From Nitrosomonas ureae (GTDB lineage: Bacteria; Pseudomonadota; Gammaproteobacteria; Burkholderiales; Nitrosomonadaceae): 37,119 bases of DNA. Within the stretch, counting starts at the first letter, position 1. Each line of letters begins with the position of its first letter. The position numbers were made by a program, and so were the translations under genes. The DNA is taken from positions 1-37,119 of the forward strand of contig CAMCBD010000019.1 of NCBI GenBank assembly GCA_945872825.1, written 5' to 3'. The notes below the pieces were generated by a model that saw only the letters and a program-made list of their open reading frames with translations, made no database searches and was not told the DNA's origin. Below are positions 26,114 to 34,622 of the stretch, in pieces.

Positions 26114-27283
26114 TTATCGAACCTGACTGGATTCCTTATTCGCTAACTTGAGTACTTCTGCCGCTGTCAACTGTCCATCCATTTCGCCTTCCCAAGTTGC
26201 GTTGAAAGGCAGGATGTTTTGCACGCGCGTGGCGCGGTCAAGATAGGTTTGTAACGTCATATCCGGTTGCGTGACCGGCGTGGCTACAGCGCGCGGATTG
26301 CGGATGACTTCATCGAGCAGGGCCTGATTGATCTTGGCTTGGGCGCGCGCTTCGCGTTTTGCCTTGGGCGTTGCGCGCACGGCGCTTAACGTTTTCTTAA
26401 GTAACTGAGCGTGATTGCGCTTGTCGTCTTCCAGAATCGGATAGGTTTGCAGATACAACTTCTGGTCACGCCATCCGAGCAGGCGGGGTTGATTCACTAC
26501 GCGAACGGCTGTGCCGACCGGCACGTTATTGTATATGCCTACAATATCTTCCGGATACATGCGCAGACACCCATGACTGCCGCGCAAACCGACACTCGGC
26601 GGTTTATCGGTGCCGTGAATGGCATAGCTCGGCCACGCGAGTTTCAACACATGCGTACCCATCGGGTTATCCGGTCCGGGTGGAACGATGGCAGGCAATG
26701 GATCGCCGTTTTTTGCGTGTTCTTTACGGATGGAGGGCGTCGGTATCCAAGCGGGATTTTCTTTTTTGGACACAACTTGGGTGATGCCTTCCGGCGTCTT
26801 CCATTCCACGCGTCCGATGCCGAGCGGATGAGTGATGACTCGCTGCGGTTCACCGGCCTTGGCTTTGGGAAAATAAAACAAACGCATCGCAGCGAGATTG
26901 ATCACAATGCCTTGGCGCGGCGCATCCGGCAGCACGAACTGGGTGGGGATCACGATTGGAGTGCCTGCTTTCGGCAACCAGGGATCAACATTCGGGTTGG
27001 CGCTGACGATTTCCTCGTAGCCCAAGTTGAAGCGCCGGGCGATATCGGAAAGCGTGTCGTCTTTATTGACGGTGATCACCTGAAGCGTGCCGACCACATC
27101 TTCGCGAGCGGGATCGAAGCTGAACTCATGACTGGCTACCGGAATGGGTAGTGGCTTTACCGATGGTACGGGTGACACCGCTTGTTGGGTTGGGACTAAT
27201 TGGCAGCCGCTCAACAGGAAAAGGCTGATGCAAAAGCTACGTACGAGACTATCGCGGAGTAACGATAAAGGTTTTTTATTCAT
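26114..27283 (-). CDS. L,D-transpeptidase lipoprotein with LysM domain
   Basis: An N-terminal lipoprotein signal ends in LFLLSGC. It is followed by a Pro-rich linker and a LysM peptidoglycan-binding domain (QVITVNKDDTLSDIARRFNL to IVIP). The YkuD catalytic domain has IHGT and the active-site motif SHGCLRMYP. A basic helical C-terminal extension of about 130 residues follows. The enzyme would form 3-3 cross-links in peptidoglycan or attach proteins to it from the periplasmic side. I start at 27283 (MNKKPLSLL) because it gives a normal n-region; an in-frame ATG at 27301 adds six residues. Neither start has a clear ribosome site. Confidence 0.88.
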   Translation of the reverse strand: MNKKPLSLLRDSLVRSFCISLFLLSGCQLVPTQQAVSPVPSVKPLPIPVASHEFSFDPAREDVVGTLQVITVNKDDTLSDIARRFNLGYEEIVSANPNVDPWLPKAGTPIVIPTQFVLPDAPRQGIVINLAAMRLFYFPKAKAGEPQRVITHPLGIGRVEWKTPEGITQVVSKKENPAWIPTPSIRKEHAKNGDPLPAIVPPGPDNPMGTHVLKLAWPSYAIHGTDKPPSVGLRGSHGCLRMYPEDIVGIYNNVPVGTAVRVVNQPRLLGWRDQKLYLQTYPILEDDKRNHAQLLKKTLSAVRATPKAKREARAQAKINQALLDEVIRNPRAVATPVTQPDMTLQTYLDRATRVQNILPFNATWEGEMDGQLTAAEVLKLANKESSQVR

Positions 27284-27590
27284 AGTAATCAACAAGATCA
27301 TTAAAATTTAACGTGATCGATGGCAGTCAATTTACTAGATTTCTCATGATGACACAACCATTAATCACAACAAATCAGGATATTCTCACTGTCATTTAAA
27401 GTATTAGCTGAGAGATAAAAAATGCGTAAAACGCTGCCGGGGCTGTCAATCCGAGCGTTGATTTCGAGTTGCTACCAATGTATTTTTTGACCGGAAAAAT
27501 CGATTGCCAGTATGATTGCTGGCTGGAGAAAACAGCGCTCGATTTTATAGCGTTAAACCGAAATTTTTGCAAAAGCCATAAACGCTCACC

Positions 27591-29108
27591 ATGCCCAAGA
27601 TTTTTATTAACTACCGTCGTGATGATAGTGCAGCCAATGCTGGCCGATTATACGATCGATTGGCAAGCCACTTTGATCCTGACCATCTGTTTATGGATAT
27701 TGATCAAATTGCACCGGGAGATGATTTCACTGAAGTCATCCAAGAAAAACTGGGATCTGTGCAAATTGCTGTTGTTCTGATCGGAAAACACTGGCTCGAT
27801 ATGACTGATTCGAGCGGGCGGCGGCGTTTGGATAATCCGGATGATTTTGTGCGTCTTGAGATTGTCACCTTATTGGAACGAAAAATACGCATCATTCCGG
27901 TTCTGGTCGGTGGGGCTGACATGCCTGAGTCCTCGCAGCTACCCGAATGTCTGATGCCGCTGACGCGACGCCATGCCTATGAAATCAGTAACAATCGATT
28001 CCATACGGATGTTGATAAATTGATTCAGGTATTGGAAAAAGCCATGGGGGTGCAGACGCCATCACCACCGCCTGTGCGCCCCGATTCACCGAAAATACCA
28101 TTCGCGGCTATCCTCGGTGTACTCGTGACCCTCTTGGCGGCATTTGGCTTATTTCATTATTCTCCATGGATTGCACAAGAAACCGGCACGCAGCGTTCGC
28201 AGCCAGTAGCTCCTGAGCCGGAGAAATGGGTGGCAAAGCAATCTACTGTAGAACTGCCCAGTGAAACCAGACTTCCCTTCGAACCCGAAATGGTGCGCAT
28301 TCCATCCGGAAAATTCCGGATGGGTTCGCCTGAGACGGAAGAAGGAAGAGCTTCTGACGAAGGCCCGCAGCACGAAGTTGCTATCTCCCGTCCTTTTGCC
28401 CTCAGCCGTCATGAGATCACCGTCGGGAAGTTCCGGCAATTTGTAGAGGATGTAGGTTACCGCACGACTGCCGAGCAAAGCGGCAAAGGGTGTTATGTAT
28501 GGAATGCGGATAAGAAAGAATTTGAACAATTGCCGGAACGTAACTGGAAAAATCCCGGCTTTAAGCAAAACGACAGTCATCCAGCGGTGTGTGTGTCGTG
28601 GGACGATGTGCAGGCATATATTTCCTGGTTATCGGATCGTTCCGGCAAGCGATACCGGCTGCCGACCGAAGCCGAATGGGAATACGCCGTTCGTGCGGGC
28701 ACCACGACTGCGCGTTTCTTTCCGCACGGCCAGCAATGCCAGTATGCCAATGGTTTAGGGCAAGAAGTGAAAGCCATTGCTGGTTCCCATTTGGTACTGG
28801 CGGAATGTACTGATGATTATGTATATACCGCACCGGTTGGTCGTTTTAAAAGCAATCAATACGGTTTGTCCGATATGTTGGGTAATGTCAATGAATGGAC
28901 GCAGGATTGCGGGCACGATAATTACAACAATGCGCCGGGTGACGGCTCGGTGTGGTTGGACAAGGGCGGCGGCGATTGCAGCCGCCGGGTGGTTCGGGGC
29001 GGTTCGTGGTTCGACGTACCGCAGGTCTTGCGGTCGGCTGACCGTAACAGGGACGTCACCTATAGCGTCAACAGCCTCCTGGGATTTCGTGTCGCCAGGG
29101 ATTTCTGA
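27591..29108 (+). CDS. TIR - transmembrane - FGE-sulfatase (SUMF1-like) protein, candidate DGR target
   Basis: The 505-residue protein has three parts. Residues 1-150 are a TIR_2 domain, with FINYRRDD at 5-12, the MDIDQIAPGDDF loop, and Glu90 in VRLEI at the position of the NADase catalytic Glu. Residues 169-188 form a single membrane helix, with Lys168 and Arg163 on the N-terminal side, so the TIR domain should be cytoplasmic. Residues about 230-505 are an FGE-sulfatase/C-type-lectin-fold domain, ending RRVVRGGSWFDVPQVLRSAD and GFRVARDF. The last 40 codons show many NNC codons at positions usually Asn in DGR targets, and a GC-rich hairpin follows the stop. No strong ribosome site precedes the ATG. 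Confidence 0.9.
   Translation: MPKIFINYRRDDSAANAGRLYDRLASHFDPDHLFMDIDQIAPGDDFTEVIQEKLGSVQIAVVLIGKHWLDMTDSSGRRRLDNPDDFVRLEIVTLLERKIRIIPVLVGGADMPESSQLPECLMPLTRRHAYEISNNRFHTDVDKLIQVLEKAMGVQTPSPPPVRPDSPKIPFAAILGVLVTLLAAFGLFHYSPWIAQETGTQRSQPVAPEPEKWVAKQSTVELPSETRLPFEPEMVRIPSGKFRMGSPETEEGRASDEGPQHEVAISRPFALSRHEITVGKFRQFVEDVGYRTTAEQSGKGCYVWNADKKEFEQLPERNWKNPGFKQNDSHPAVCVSWDDVQAYISWLSDRSGKRYRLPTEAEWEYAVRAGTTTARFFPHGQQCQYANGLGQEVKAIAGSHLVLAECTDDYVYTAPVGRFKSNQYGLSDMLGNVNEWTQDCGHDNYNNAPGDGSVWLDKGGGDCSRRVVRGGSWFDVPQVLRSADRNRDVTYSVNSLLGFRVARDF
28981..29106 (+). other. Candidate DGR variable region at the 3' end of the TIR-FGE gene
   Basis: Between the conserved frames RGGSW, LRSA, RNR and GFRVAR, the codons at exchangeable sites are TTC GAC GTA, GTC, GAC, GAC GTC, TAT AGC GTC AAC AGC CTC CTG. 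Most are NNC, the pattern expected if AAC codons of a template had been changed only at adenines. The template repeat and reverse transcriptase are not in this window, so the assignment is tentative. Confidence 0.5.
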
Positions 29109-29142
29109 TCTTTGTACTTTGTGCTTTTGCCCTTTGCGGGGT

Positions 29143-29161
29143 GCAGGGGCGGAGCCCTTGC
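29143..29161. repeat. GC-rich hairpin 35 bases after the TIR-FGE stop codon
   Basis: GCAGGGGC (29143-29150) and GCCCTTGC (29154-29161) form an 8-base stem with one G-T pair around a GGA loop. No T-run follows, so it is not a normal terminator. Its size and place match the hairpin or cruciform found just past the variable region in many DGR targets. Confidence 0.6.
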
Positions 29162-29190
29162 GGGTTTGGTTCTTAGGGTTTGTGGTTTTG

Positions 29191-29266
29191 TAGGACAGAT
29201 CAGCGCAGCGTCATCCGTCATGAAGGCCGCTTCATGTATCACTCTCCGGTGCATTGCGTTACGCTT
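29191..29266. repeat. REP-like repeat remnants and a small hairpin
   Basis: 29191-29219 (TAGGACAGATCAGCGCAGCG plus nine bases) has the form of a degenerate REP with partly complementary ends. CATGAA (29219-29224) and TTCATG (29231-29236) form a perfect hairpin. 29246-29266 (CCGGTGCATTGCGTTACGCT) resembles the second half of a similar repeat. The whole looks like an eroded REP pair. Confidence 0.4.
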
Positions 29267-29283
29267 AAGGAAACTGAGTAACT

Positions 29284-29352
29284 GTCATTTCGAGCGTAGC
29301 GAGAAATCTATCGTATTAATTATCAAAGATTCCTCACTTTGTTCGGAATGAC
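29284..29352. repeat. Palindromic repeat with 26-base imperfect arms
   Basis: 29284-29309 begins GTCATTTCGAGCGTAGCGAG and 29327-29352 ends GTTCGGAATGAC. The two arms are inverted repeats, matching at 19 of 26 positions, around a 17-base AT-rich centre. It resembles widespread intergenic palindromes of the GTCATTYCGA type. No open frame crosses it with coding character. Confidence 0.65.
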
Positions 29353-29446
29353 CTATGAGGGTTATTCAGAGTTTCCTTCATGGCACCCTGCAGCTCTTAA
29401 ATTTCAGGTACAGTGCTGCCTGCTGAGTTTGCTTATTTAATTACTG

Positions 29447-30202
29447 ATGACATCCGCTGAATCCACCACCATCTTTACGCGATCCTGGTCTTTGTACGAT
29501 CTGATCACGGAACACAATTACATGTTTCATCAGGAAATCTATGCGGGGGTAGGGCGGCTGCTGAGCTTGCGTGAGGATGCGGGGTGTTATCGTTTGCTGG
29601 ATCTGGGTTGCGGCAATGCGCGCTATCTGGCGCCTTGTCTGCGGCAATCTCCTCCGTCGGTGTATGAAGGCGTGGATTTGTCCGAAGCGGCATTGATCGA
29701 GGCGCGTAGCTATTTGGCTGACTTGCCCGGCTCGGCGGTTACGCTGACGCAGGGTAATCTGCTCGAAGCTGTTGAAGCGACCGGCAAAACCTGGGATGTG
29801 ATTTTCACGGGATTTGCTGTGCATCATTTAACGGCTGCGGATAAAGCGCGTTTTTTCCAGGCCATTGGGCGTTGCCTGGCGGAAAATGGCTGGTTGATTT
29901 TGGTGGATGTGGTGCGTGAGGAAAACCAGAGCCGCGAGGATTATCTGGACGGTTATCTGAAATGCATGCGCGACAACTGGATCAAGGTGCCGCCGGATCA
30001 ATTGGAGGAAGCTTGCATGCACGTGCATGATCACGATTATCCGGAGTATTTTTCAACATTACAGGAAATGGCCTCAGCGGCTGGTTTGCAAGCCAGCCGT
30101 GTCGTCAACCAGTACGGGCAGCACAACTACCCTGTTATTTGCGCGTTCTGCCCTGCCAGACATTTAAACGGATCCGACAACCCCCTATGCTGCAAAAACT
30201 GA
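29447..30202 (+). CDS. Class I SAM-dependent methyltransferase
   Basis: The 251-residue protein has the class I fold. Motif I is RLLDLGCGNARYLAP at about residues 49-63, with the acidic residue after strand two in YEGVDLSEAALIEA. Motif II is WDVIFTGFAVHHL, and NGWLILVDVVREE is the strand 5 region. The C-terminal part carries a His-rich stretch, ACMHVHDHDYPEYF, and the end has CAFCPAR. The substrate is unknown. The start ATG at 29447 has only a weak ribosome site. The gene overlaps the start of the BASS transporter by 16 bases, so they are probably co-transcribed. Confidence 0.82.
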   Translation: MTSAESTTIFTRSWSLYDLITEHNYMFHQEIYAGVGRLLSLREDAGCYRLLDLGCGNARYLAPCLRQSPPSVYEGVDLSEAALIEARSYLADLPGSAVTLTQGNLLEAVEATGKTWDVIFTGFAVHHLTAADKARFFQAIGRCLAENGWLILVDVVREENQSREDYLDGYLKCMRDNWIKVPPDQLEEACMHVHDHDYPEYFSTLQEMASAAGLQASRVVNQYGQHNYPVICAFCPARHLNGSDNPLCCKN

Positions 30203-31113
30203 CTCTGTTGTTTCCGTTGTGGATGATACTGGCCGGCGCTATGGCTTTGTCCTCGCCGGAGTGGTTGCTGCCGTTGAATCAAGGGCCGGTCGTGGTATTG
30301 ATTCTGGCTTTTGTCATGCTGTGCATGGGATTGACCCTAACCTTTGATGATTTCCGCCGGATTGCCCGCATGCCGAGAGTAGTGGCGATTGGTTTTGCCG
30401 CACAATATACCATCATGCCTTTGCTGGCCTGGGGAATAGCAATTGGCCTGGATTTGCCGGTGCATTTTGCGGTTGGATTGATTTTGGTGGGTTGTTGTCC
30501 GGGCGGCACGGCTTCGAATCTGGTGTCTTATATTGCGAAAGCCGATGTGGCGCTGTCAGTGGTGATGACCGTTTGTTCCACATTGGCCGCGGTGATCCTG
30601 ACGCCGGTACTGACGCAATTATTTGCGGGCACGCTGGTTTCGGTGGATACCTGGATGTTGTTCAAGCAAACCCTGCAAGTCGTGATTTTACCTGTGGTGC
30701 TGGGCGTTTTGCTCAATCGCTGGGTGCCGCAGCTTGTGCAGCGCGTGATGCCCGTCGCGCCGCTGTTATCCGTGTTGGGTGTGTGTGTGATCTGCGCGGT
30801 GGTGTTTGCGGCCAATGCCGGAACCATTCTCCTATATGGCGGAGAACTGATTCTTGCGGTTGCGTTGTTGCATGGCGGCGGTTTTCTGATTGGCTATCAG
30901 TTTGCGCGGATCTTCGGCTGTCATACTCAGAGTGCCCGCACCATTTCGATTGAAGTCGGCATGCAGAATTCCGGACTGGCGATCGTGCTGGCCAAGCAGG
31001 CATTTCCGATGCTGCCGCTGGCACCGGTTGTGGGGGCGATTTCAGTGCTGATGCATTCTTTGGTCGGCAGTTCGCCGGCGGCACTGTGGCGGGCACGATC
31101 ATCCCAGCGGTAG
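30187..31113 (+). CDS. Bile acid:sodium symporter family (BASS) transporter
   Basis: The 308-residue integral membrane protein has about nine to ten hydrophobic helices and the BASS signature VGCCPGGTASNLVSYIAKAD with VALSVVMT. It also has SIEVGMQNSGLAIVLAKQAF near the C-terminal half, which lines the sodium and substrate site in this family. BASS proteins in plants carry glycolate, pyruvate or other organic anions. Its place directly before the glycolate operon makes an organic-acid substrate worth testing, but this is inference. I start at 30187 (MLQKLTLLFPLW), which gives a normal N-terminus. An upstream in-frame TTG would extend it into the methyltransferase gene. Confidence 0.88.
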   Translation: MLQKLTLLFPLWMILAGAMALSSPEWLLPLNQGPVVVLILAFVMLCMGLTLTFDDFRRIARMPRVVAIGFAAQYTIMPLLAWGIAIGLDLPVHFAVGLILVGCCPGGTASNLVSYIAKADVALSVVMTVCSTLAAVILTPVLTQLFAGTLVSVDTWMLFKQTLQVVILPVVLGVLLNRWVPQLVQRVMPVAPLLSVLGVCVICAVVFAANAGTILLYGGELILAVALLHGGGFLIGYQFARIFGCHTQSARTISIEVGMQNSGLAIVLAKQAFPMLPLAPVVGAISVLMHSLVGSSPAALWRARSSQR

Positions 31114-31178
31114 TTTTTTCTTTCGTTATTCCTGCTGTCGACATATCATTCGACTATCCATTCTCAAAGTAGACAGTT

Positions 31179-32084
31179 ATGGCGAATATCGGTTTTATCG
31201 GTCTGGGCATTATGGGCAAACCCATGGCCGGGCATTTGATCAAGGGCGGGCATAGTCTATTCTTGCATTCGCGCAGTGGCGTGCCTGCCGATTTGGTTGC
31301 ATTGGGCGGCAGGGCATTTTCTTCGCCCAAGGTGGTGGCGCAGCATGCGGATATTATTATCACCATGTTGCCGGATACGCCGGATGTGGAGAAAGTGCTA
31401 TTCGGGGAGAATGGCGTTGTTGAGGGCTTAGAACCTCATTCTGATCAAGCCAAGATGATTGTGGATATGAGCTCGATCTCGCCACTGGAAACACGCAAGT
31501 TTGCGACACGGCTGAATGTGCTGGGGCAAGAGTACGCCGATGCGCCGGTCTCGGGCGGTGATGTGGGGGCGCAAAATGCTATGTTGACTATCATGGTGGG
31601 TGCAAGTACAGCGGTATTTGCAAGAATTAAACCGATTCTCGAATTAATGGGTAAGACGGTTACGCACGTGGGTGAGAATGGCGCCGGTCAGATTTGTAAG
31701 GTCGCCAATCAGATTATTGTGTCATCAACCATAGAGGCCGTGGCTGAGGCATTGCTGTTTGCATCCAAGGCTGGCGCGGATCCGGAAAAAGTGCGGCAAG
31801 CTTTGCTGGGTGGTTTTGCGGCTTCGCGCGTGCTGGAAGTGCATGGCGAACGTATGATTCAGCGGAATTTTGAACCGGGTTTTCGCATCGAGTTACATCA
31901 AAAAGATTTGGATATTGCCTTGGCGAGCGCTTCCGCCCTGGGTGTGAGCCTGCCCAATACCGCAACCGTGCGCGAATTGTTTTCTGCCTGTCTCGCACAT
32001 GGCGGCGCGAAATGGGATAATTCAGCCATTGTAAAAATGCTGGAAAAATTAGCCAATCACGAAATTCAAAAGCATCCGGAATAA
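31179..32084 (+). CDS. glxR: 2-hydroxy-3-oxopropionate (tartronate semialdehyde) reductase
   Basis: This NAD(P)-dependent beta-hydroxyacid dehydrogenase would reduce tartronate semialdehyde, made from two glyoxylates by glyoxylate carboligase, to D-glycerate. The 301-residue protein has the Rossmann motif IGFIGLGIMGKPMAGH at residues 4-19. It also has the substrate loop DAPVSGGDVGAQNA, the catalytic Lys in GAGQICKVANQ, and the C-terminal HQKDLDIALASA signature. Related enzymes act on 3-hydroxyisobutyrate, but the adjoining glcDEF genes favour the glyoxylate route. glcD begins 4 bases after its stop. Confidence 0.88.
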   Translation: MANIGFIGLGIMGKPMAGHLIKGGHSLFLHSRSGVPADLVALGGRAFSSPKVVAQHADIIITMLPDTPDVEKVLFGENGVVEGLEPHSDQAKMIVDMSSISPLETRKFATRLNVLGQEYADAPVSGGDVGAQNAMLTIMVGASTAVFARIKPILELMGKTVTHVGENGAGQICKVANQIIVSSTIEAVAEALLFASKAGADPEKVRQALLGGFAASRVLEVHGERMIQRNFEPGFRIELHQKDLDIALASASALGVSLPNTATVRELFSACLAHGGAKWDNSAIVKMLEKLANHEIQKHPE

Positions 32085-32088
32085 TTGT

Positions 32089-33543
32089 ATGTCTCCTCAA
32101 GAACTCGTCAATAATTTGCGGTCTTTTTTGCCTCCCGAGGCGGTGTTGTATGAAACCGAAGATTTAAGGCCGTATGAGTGCGATGGTCTGTCGGCTTACC
32201 GGCAATTACCGATGGTGGTTGTTTTGCCGCGAACGGAAGAACAAATCGTCAAAATTCTCAAGCTCTGTTATGCAACTCAAACACCTGTTGTGGCGCGGGG
32301 CGCGGGTACCGGATTGTCGGGAGGCGCATTGCCGCATGCCCAAGGTGTTTTGCTGTCGCTCGCCAAGTTGAACCAAATCATCGCGATTGATCCGCTCGCC
32401 CGCATGGCACGCGTTCAACCGGGTGTCAGGAATCTGGCGATCAGTGAGGCGGTGGCGGCGTATAGTTTGTATTATGCACCGGATCCTTCGTCACAAATTG
32501 CTTGTTCGATTGGCGGCAATGTGGCGGAAAACTCAGGTGGTGTGCATTGTCTAAAATATGGCCTCACCGTGCATAACATCCTCAAATTGCGCGTTCTGAC
32601 TATCGAGGGCGAGTGCCTGGAAATTGGCGGTGAAAGCCTGGACAGTGCGGGATATGATTTGCTGGCGTTGATGACGGGCAGTGAAGGCATGCTGGGCATT
32701 GTCACGGAAGTTACGGTAAAGCTGATTCCGGTACCCGAAAAGGCGCAACTGGTGATGGCGGCGTTTGATGATGTGCACAAAGCCGGTAATGCGGTGGCGA
32801 ATGTGATTGGTGCGGGCATTATTCCTGCCGGTATGGAAATGATGGATAAAATTACCATCCATGCGGTGGAAGAATTTTTGCATGCGGGTTATGACTTGGA
32901 TGCGGCGGCTATTTTGTTGTGTGAATCGGATGGAAGCGCTGAGGAAGTGGCCGATGAGATCAATCGCATTTATGCCATCATGCAGCAAAGTGGCGCGACT
33001 AAAATCAGTACTTCACAAAATGAAGCTGAGCGGCTTAGGTTCTGGGCTGGGCGTAAAGCGGCATTTCCGGCAGCGGGCAGAGTTTCTCCGGATTATTACT
33101 GTATGGATGGCACCATTCCGCGCAAGCATCTGGCGCATGTGCTGGACGGCATTGAAAAACTTTCCCAGGAATATGGATTGCGCTGCATGAATGTGTTTCA
33201 TGCCGGAGATGGCAACCTGCATCCGTTGATTCTGTATGATGCCAATCAACCGGGTGAACTGGAGAGAACGGAAGAATTTGGTGGCAAGATACTGGAAATG
33301 TGTATTCATGCTGGCGGTACGATCACCGGAGAACATGGTGTGGGGATGGAGAAAATCAATCAGATGTGCACCCAATTTAAAACGGGCGAGCTGGAAATGT
33401 TTCATGCGGTGAAAGCGGCATTCGATCCTGCAGGATTGTTGAATCCCGGTAAAGCTGTGCCCACACTACATCGCTGTGCAGAATTGGGTGCGATGCATGT
33501 GCATCGCGGTGAAGAAAAATTTGCTGAATTGCCGCGTTTTTAA
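32089..33543 (+). CDS. glcD: Glycolate oxidase, FAD-linked subunit GlcD
   Basis: GlcD is the large flavin subunit of glycolate dehydrogenase, which oxidises glycolate to glyoxylate and passes electrons through GlcF to the respiratory chain. The 484-residue protein has the FAD-binding PCMH-type domain (VARGAGTGLSGGALPHAQGV, CSIGGNVAENSGGVHCLKYG) and a C-terminal FAD-oxidase domain. The latter carries MNVFHAGDGNLHPLILYD and the end GTITGEHGVGMEKI, followed by FDPAGLLNPGKAVP. The length is normal. It is translated just after glxR and five bases before glcE. Confidence 0.95.
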   Translation: MSPQELVNNLRSFLPPEAVLYETEDLRPYECDGLSAYRQLPMVVVLPRTEEQIVKILKLCYATQTPVVARGAGTGLSGGALPHAQGVLLSLAKLNQIIAIDPLARMARVQPGVRNLAISEAVAAYSLYYAPDPSSQIACSIGGNVAENSGGVHCLKYGLTVHNILKLRVLTIEGECLEIGGESLDSAGYDLLALMTGSEGMLGIVTEVTVKLIPVPEKAQLVMAAFDDVHKAGNAVANVIGAGIIPAGMEMMDKITIHAVEEFLHAGYDLDAAAILLCESDGSAEEVADEINRIYAIMQQSGATKISTSQNEAERLRFWAGRKAAFPAAGRVSPDYYCMDGTIPRKHLAHVLDGIEKLSQEYGLRCMNVFHAGDGNLHPLILYDANQPGELERTEEFGGKILEMCIHAGGTITGEHGVGMEKINQMCTQFKTGELEMFHAVKAAFDPAGLLNPGKAVPTLHRCAELGAMHVHRGEEKFAELPRF

Positions 33544-33548
33544 AGCCC

Positions 33549-34622
33549 ATGCAAGCCATTATTGACCAATACAAAGCAACTATTCGTGCTGCGGCTGAAC
33601 AGAAAACACCGCTGCAGATACGCGGCGGCGGCACGAAAGACTTTTATGGCAACTCGGTAGTGACTCCAAGTAACACGATACTGGATGCGACAGCTTATTG
33701 CGGCATTATTGATTATGAGCCGACTGAGTTGGTTATTACTGCACGTGCAGGTACGCGCCTGGCTGATTTGGAAGCTGCGCTGGACCAAAAGGGGCAAATG
33801 CTGGCGTTTGAGCCACCCTATTTTGGCGCGGCGGCAACGTTGGGTGGCTGCATTGCTGCCGGTTTGTCGGGTCCGCGTCGTGCTGCTGCCGGTTCGGTGC
33901 GTGATTTTGTGCTGGGTGTGCGACTACTCAATGGTAGAGGGGATGATCTAAGTTTCGGCGGGCAGGTGATGAAGAATGTTGCGGGTTATGATGTTTCGCG
34001 ACTGATGGTGGGTGCTATGGGTACGCTAGGGATGTTGCTTGAAGTTTCGCTCAAAGTTTTGCCTAAGCCTATGACCGGAATTACTCTACATATGCAAATG
34101 GATGAAGCTGCAGCTATCGAGAAAATGAATCAATGGGCCGGTAAGCCGCTGCCGATTTCTGCGACTTGTTATAGGAATGGTGGATTGTTTCTCCGGTTAT
34201 CCGGTGCTGAGTCAGCGGTGCGTGCGGCCCAGTTAAAATTGGGTGGCGAAGAACTCATTGAAGGTGAAGTTTTCTGGAAATCGGTGCGCGAACAAACGCA
34301 TGAATTTTTCCAATCTGCTGATTCCCTGTGGCGTTTATCGATCAATCCGACAACACCTCCTCTGTCTTTACCTGGAGAACAGCTAATAGAATGGAATGGC
34401 GGTTTGCGCTGGTTACTTAGTAATGAAAATTTGGGTGCAGTAACCATTCGCAAAACAGCAAAAGATGCGGGAGGGCATGCGACTTTGTTTCGCAGCAATA
34501 AGCCGGGTATTTCCGTGTTTCATCCGCTTGATCCCAACATGATGAAAATTCATTGTGTGCTGAAAGAAAAATTTGATCCGTCGCGGATCTTGAATCCCGG
34601 TCGACTTTATCCTGAGATCTAA
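33549..34622 (+). CDS. glcE: Glycolate oxidase, FAD-binding subunit GlcE
   Basis: GlcE is the smaller FAD-binding partner of GlcD. The 357-residue protein has LQIRGGGTKDFYGN near residues 22-35, AFEPPYFGAAATLGGCIAAG, GPRRAAAGSVRDFVLGVRLL and FGGQVMKNVAGYDVSRLMVG, all typical of GlcE. The C-terminus ends FDPSRILNPGRLYPEI, parallel to the GlcD ending. The ATG lies five bases after the glcD stop, and its own stop is immediately followed by the glcF ATG, so the three subunits are probably made in step. Confidence 0.94.
   Translation: MQAIIDQYKATIRAAAEQKTPLQIRGGGTKDFYGNSVVTPSNTILDATAYCGIIDYEPTELVITARAGTRLADLEAALDQKGQMLAFEPPYFGAAATLGGCIAAGLSGPRRAAAGSVRDFVLGVRLLNGRGDDLSFGGQVMKNVAGYDVSRLMVGAMGTLGMLLEVSLKVLPKPMTGITLHMQMDEAAAIEKMNQWAGKPLPISATCYRNGGLFLRLSGAESAVRAAQLKLGGEELIEGEVFWKSVREQTHEFFQSADSLWRLSINPTTPPLSLPGEQLIEWNGGLRWLLSNENLGAVTIRKTAKDAGGHATLFRSNKPGISVFHPLDPNMMKIHCVLKEKFDPSRILNPGRLYPEI

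Noticed and set aside
26411-27151. Long plus-strand frame (246 codons) opposite the L,D-transpeptidase gene
   Set aside because: It is an antisense shadow of a gene with clear YkuD and LysM motifs.
29112-29351. Open frame downstream of the TIR-FGE gene
   Set aside because: It consists of the hairpin and palindromic repeats and has no coding character.
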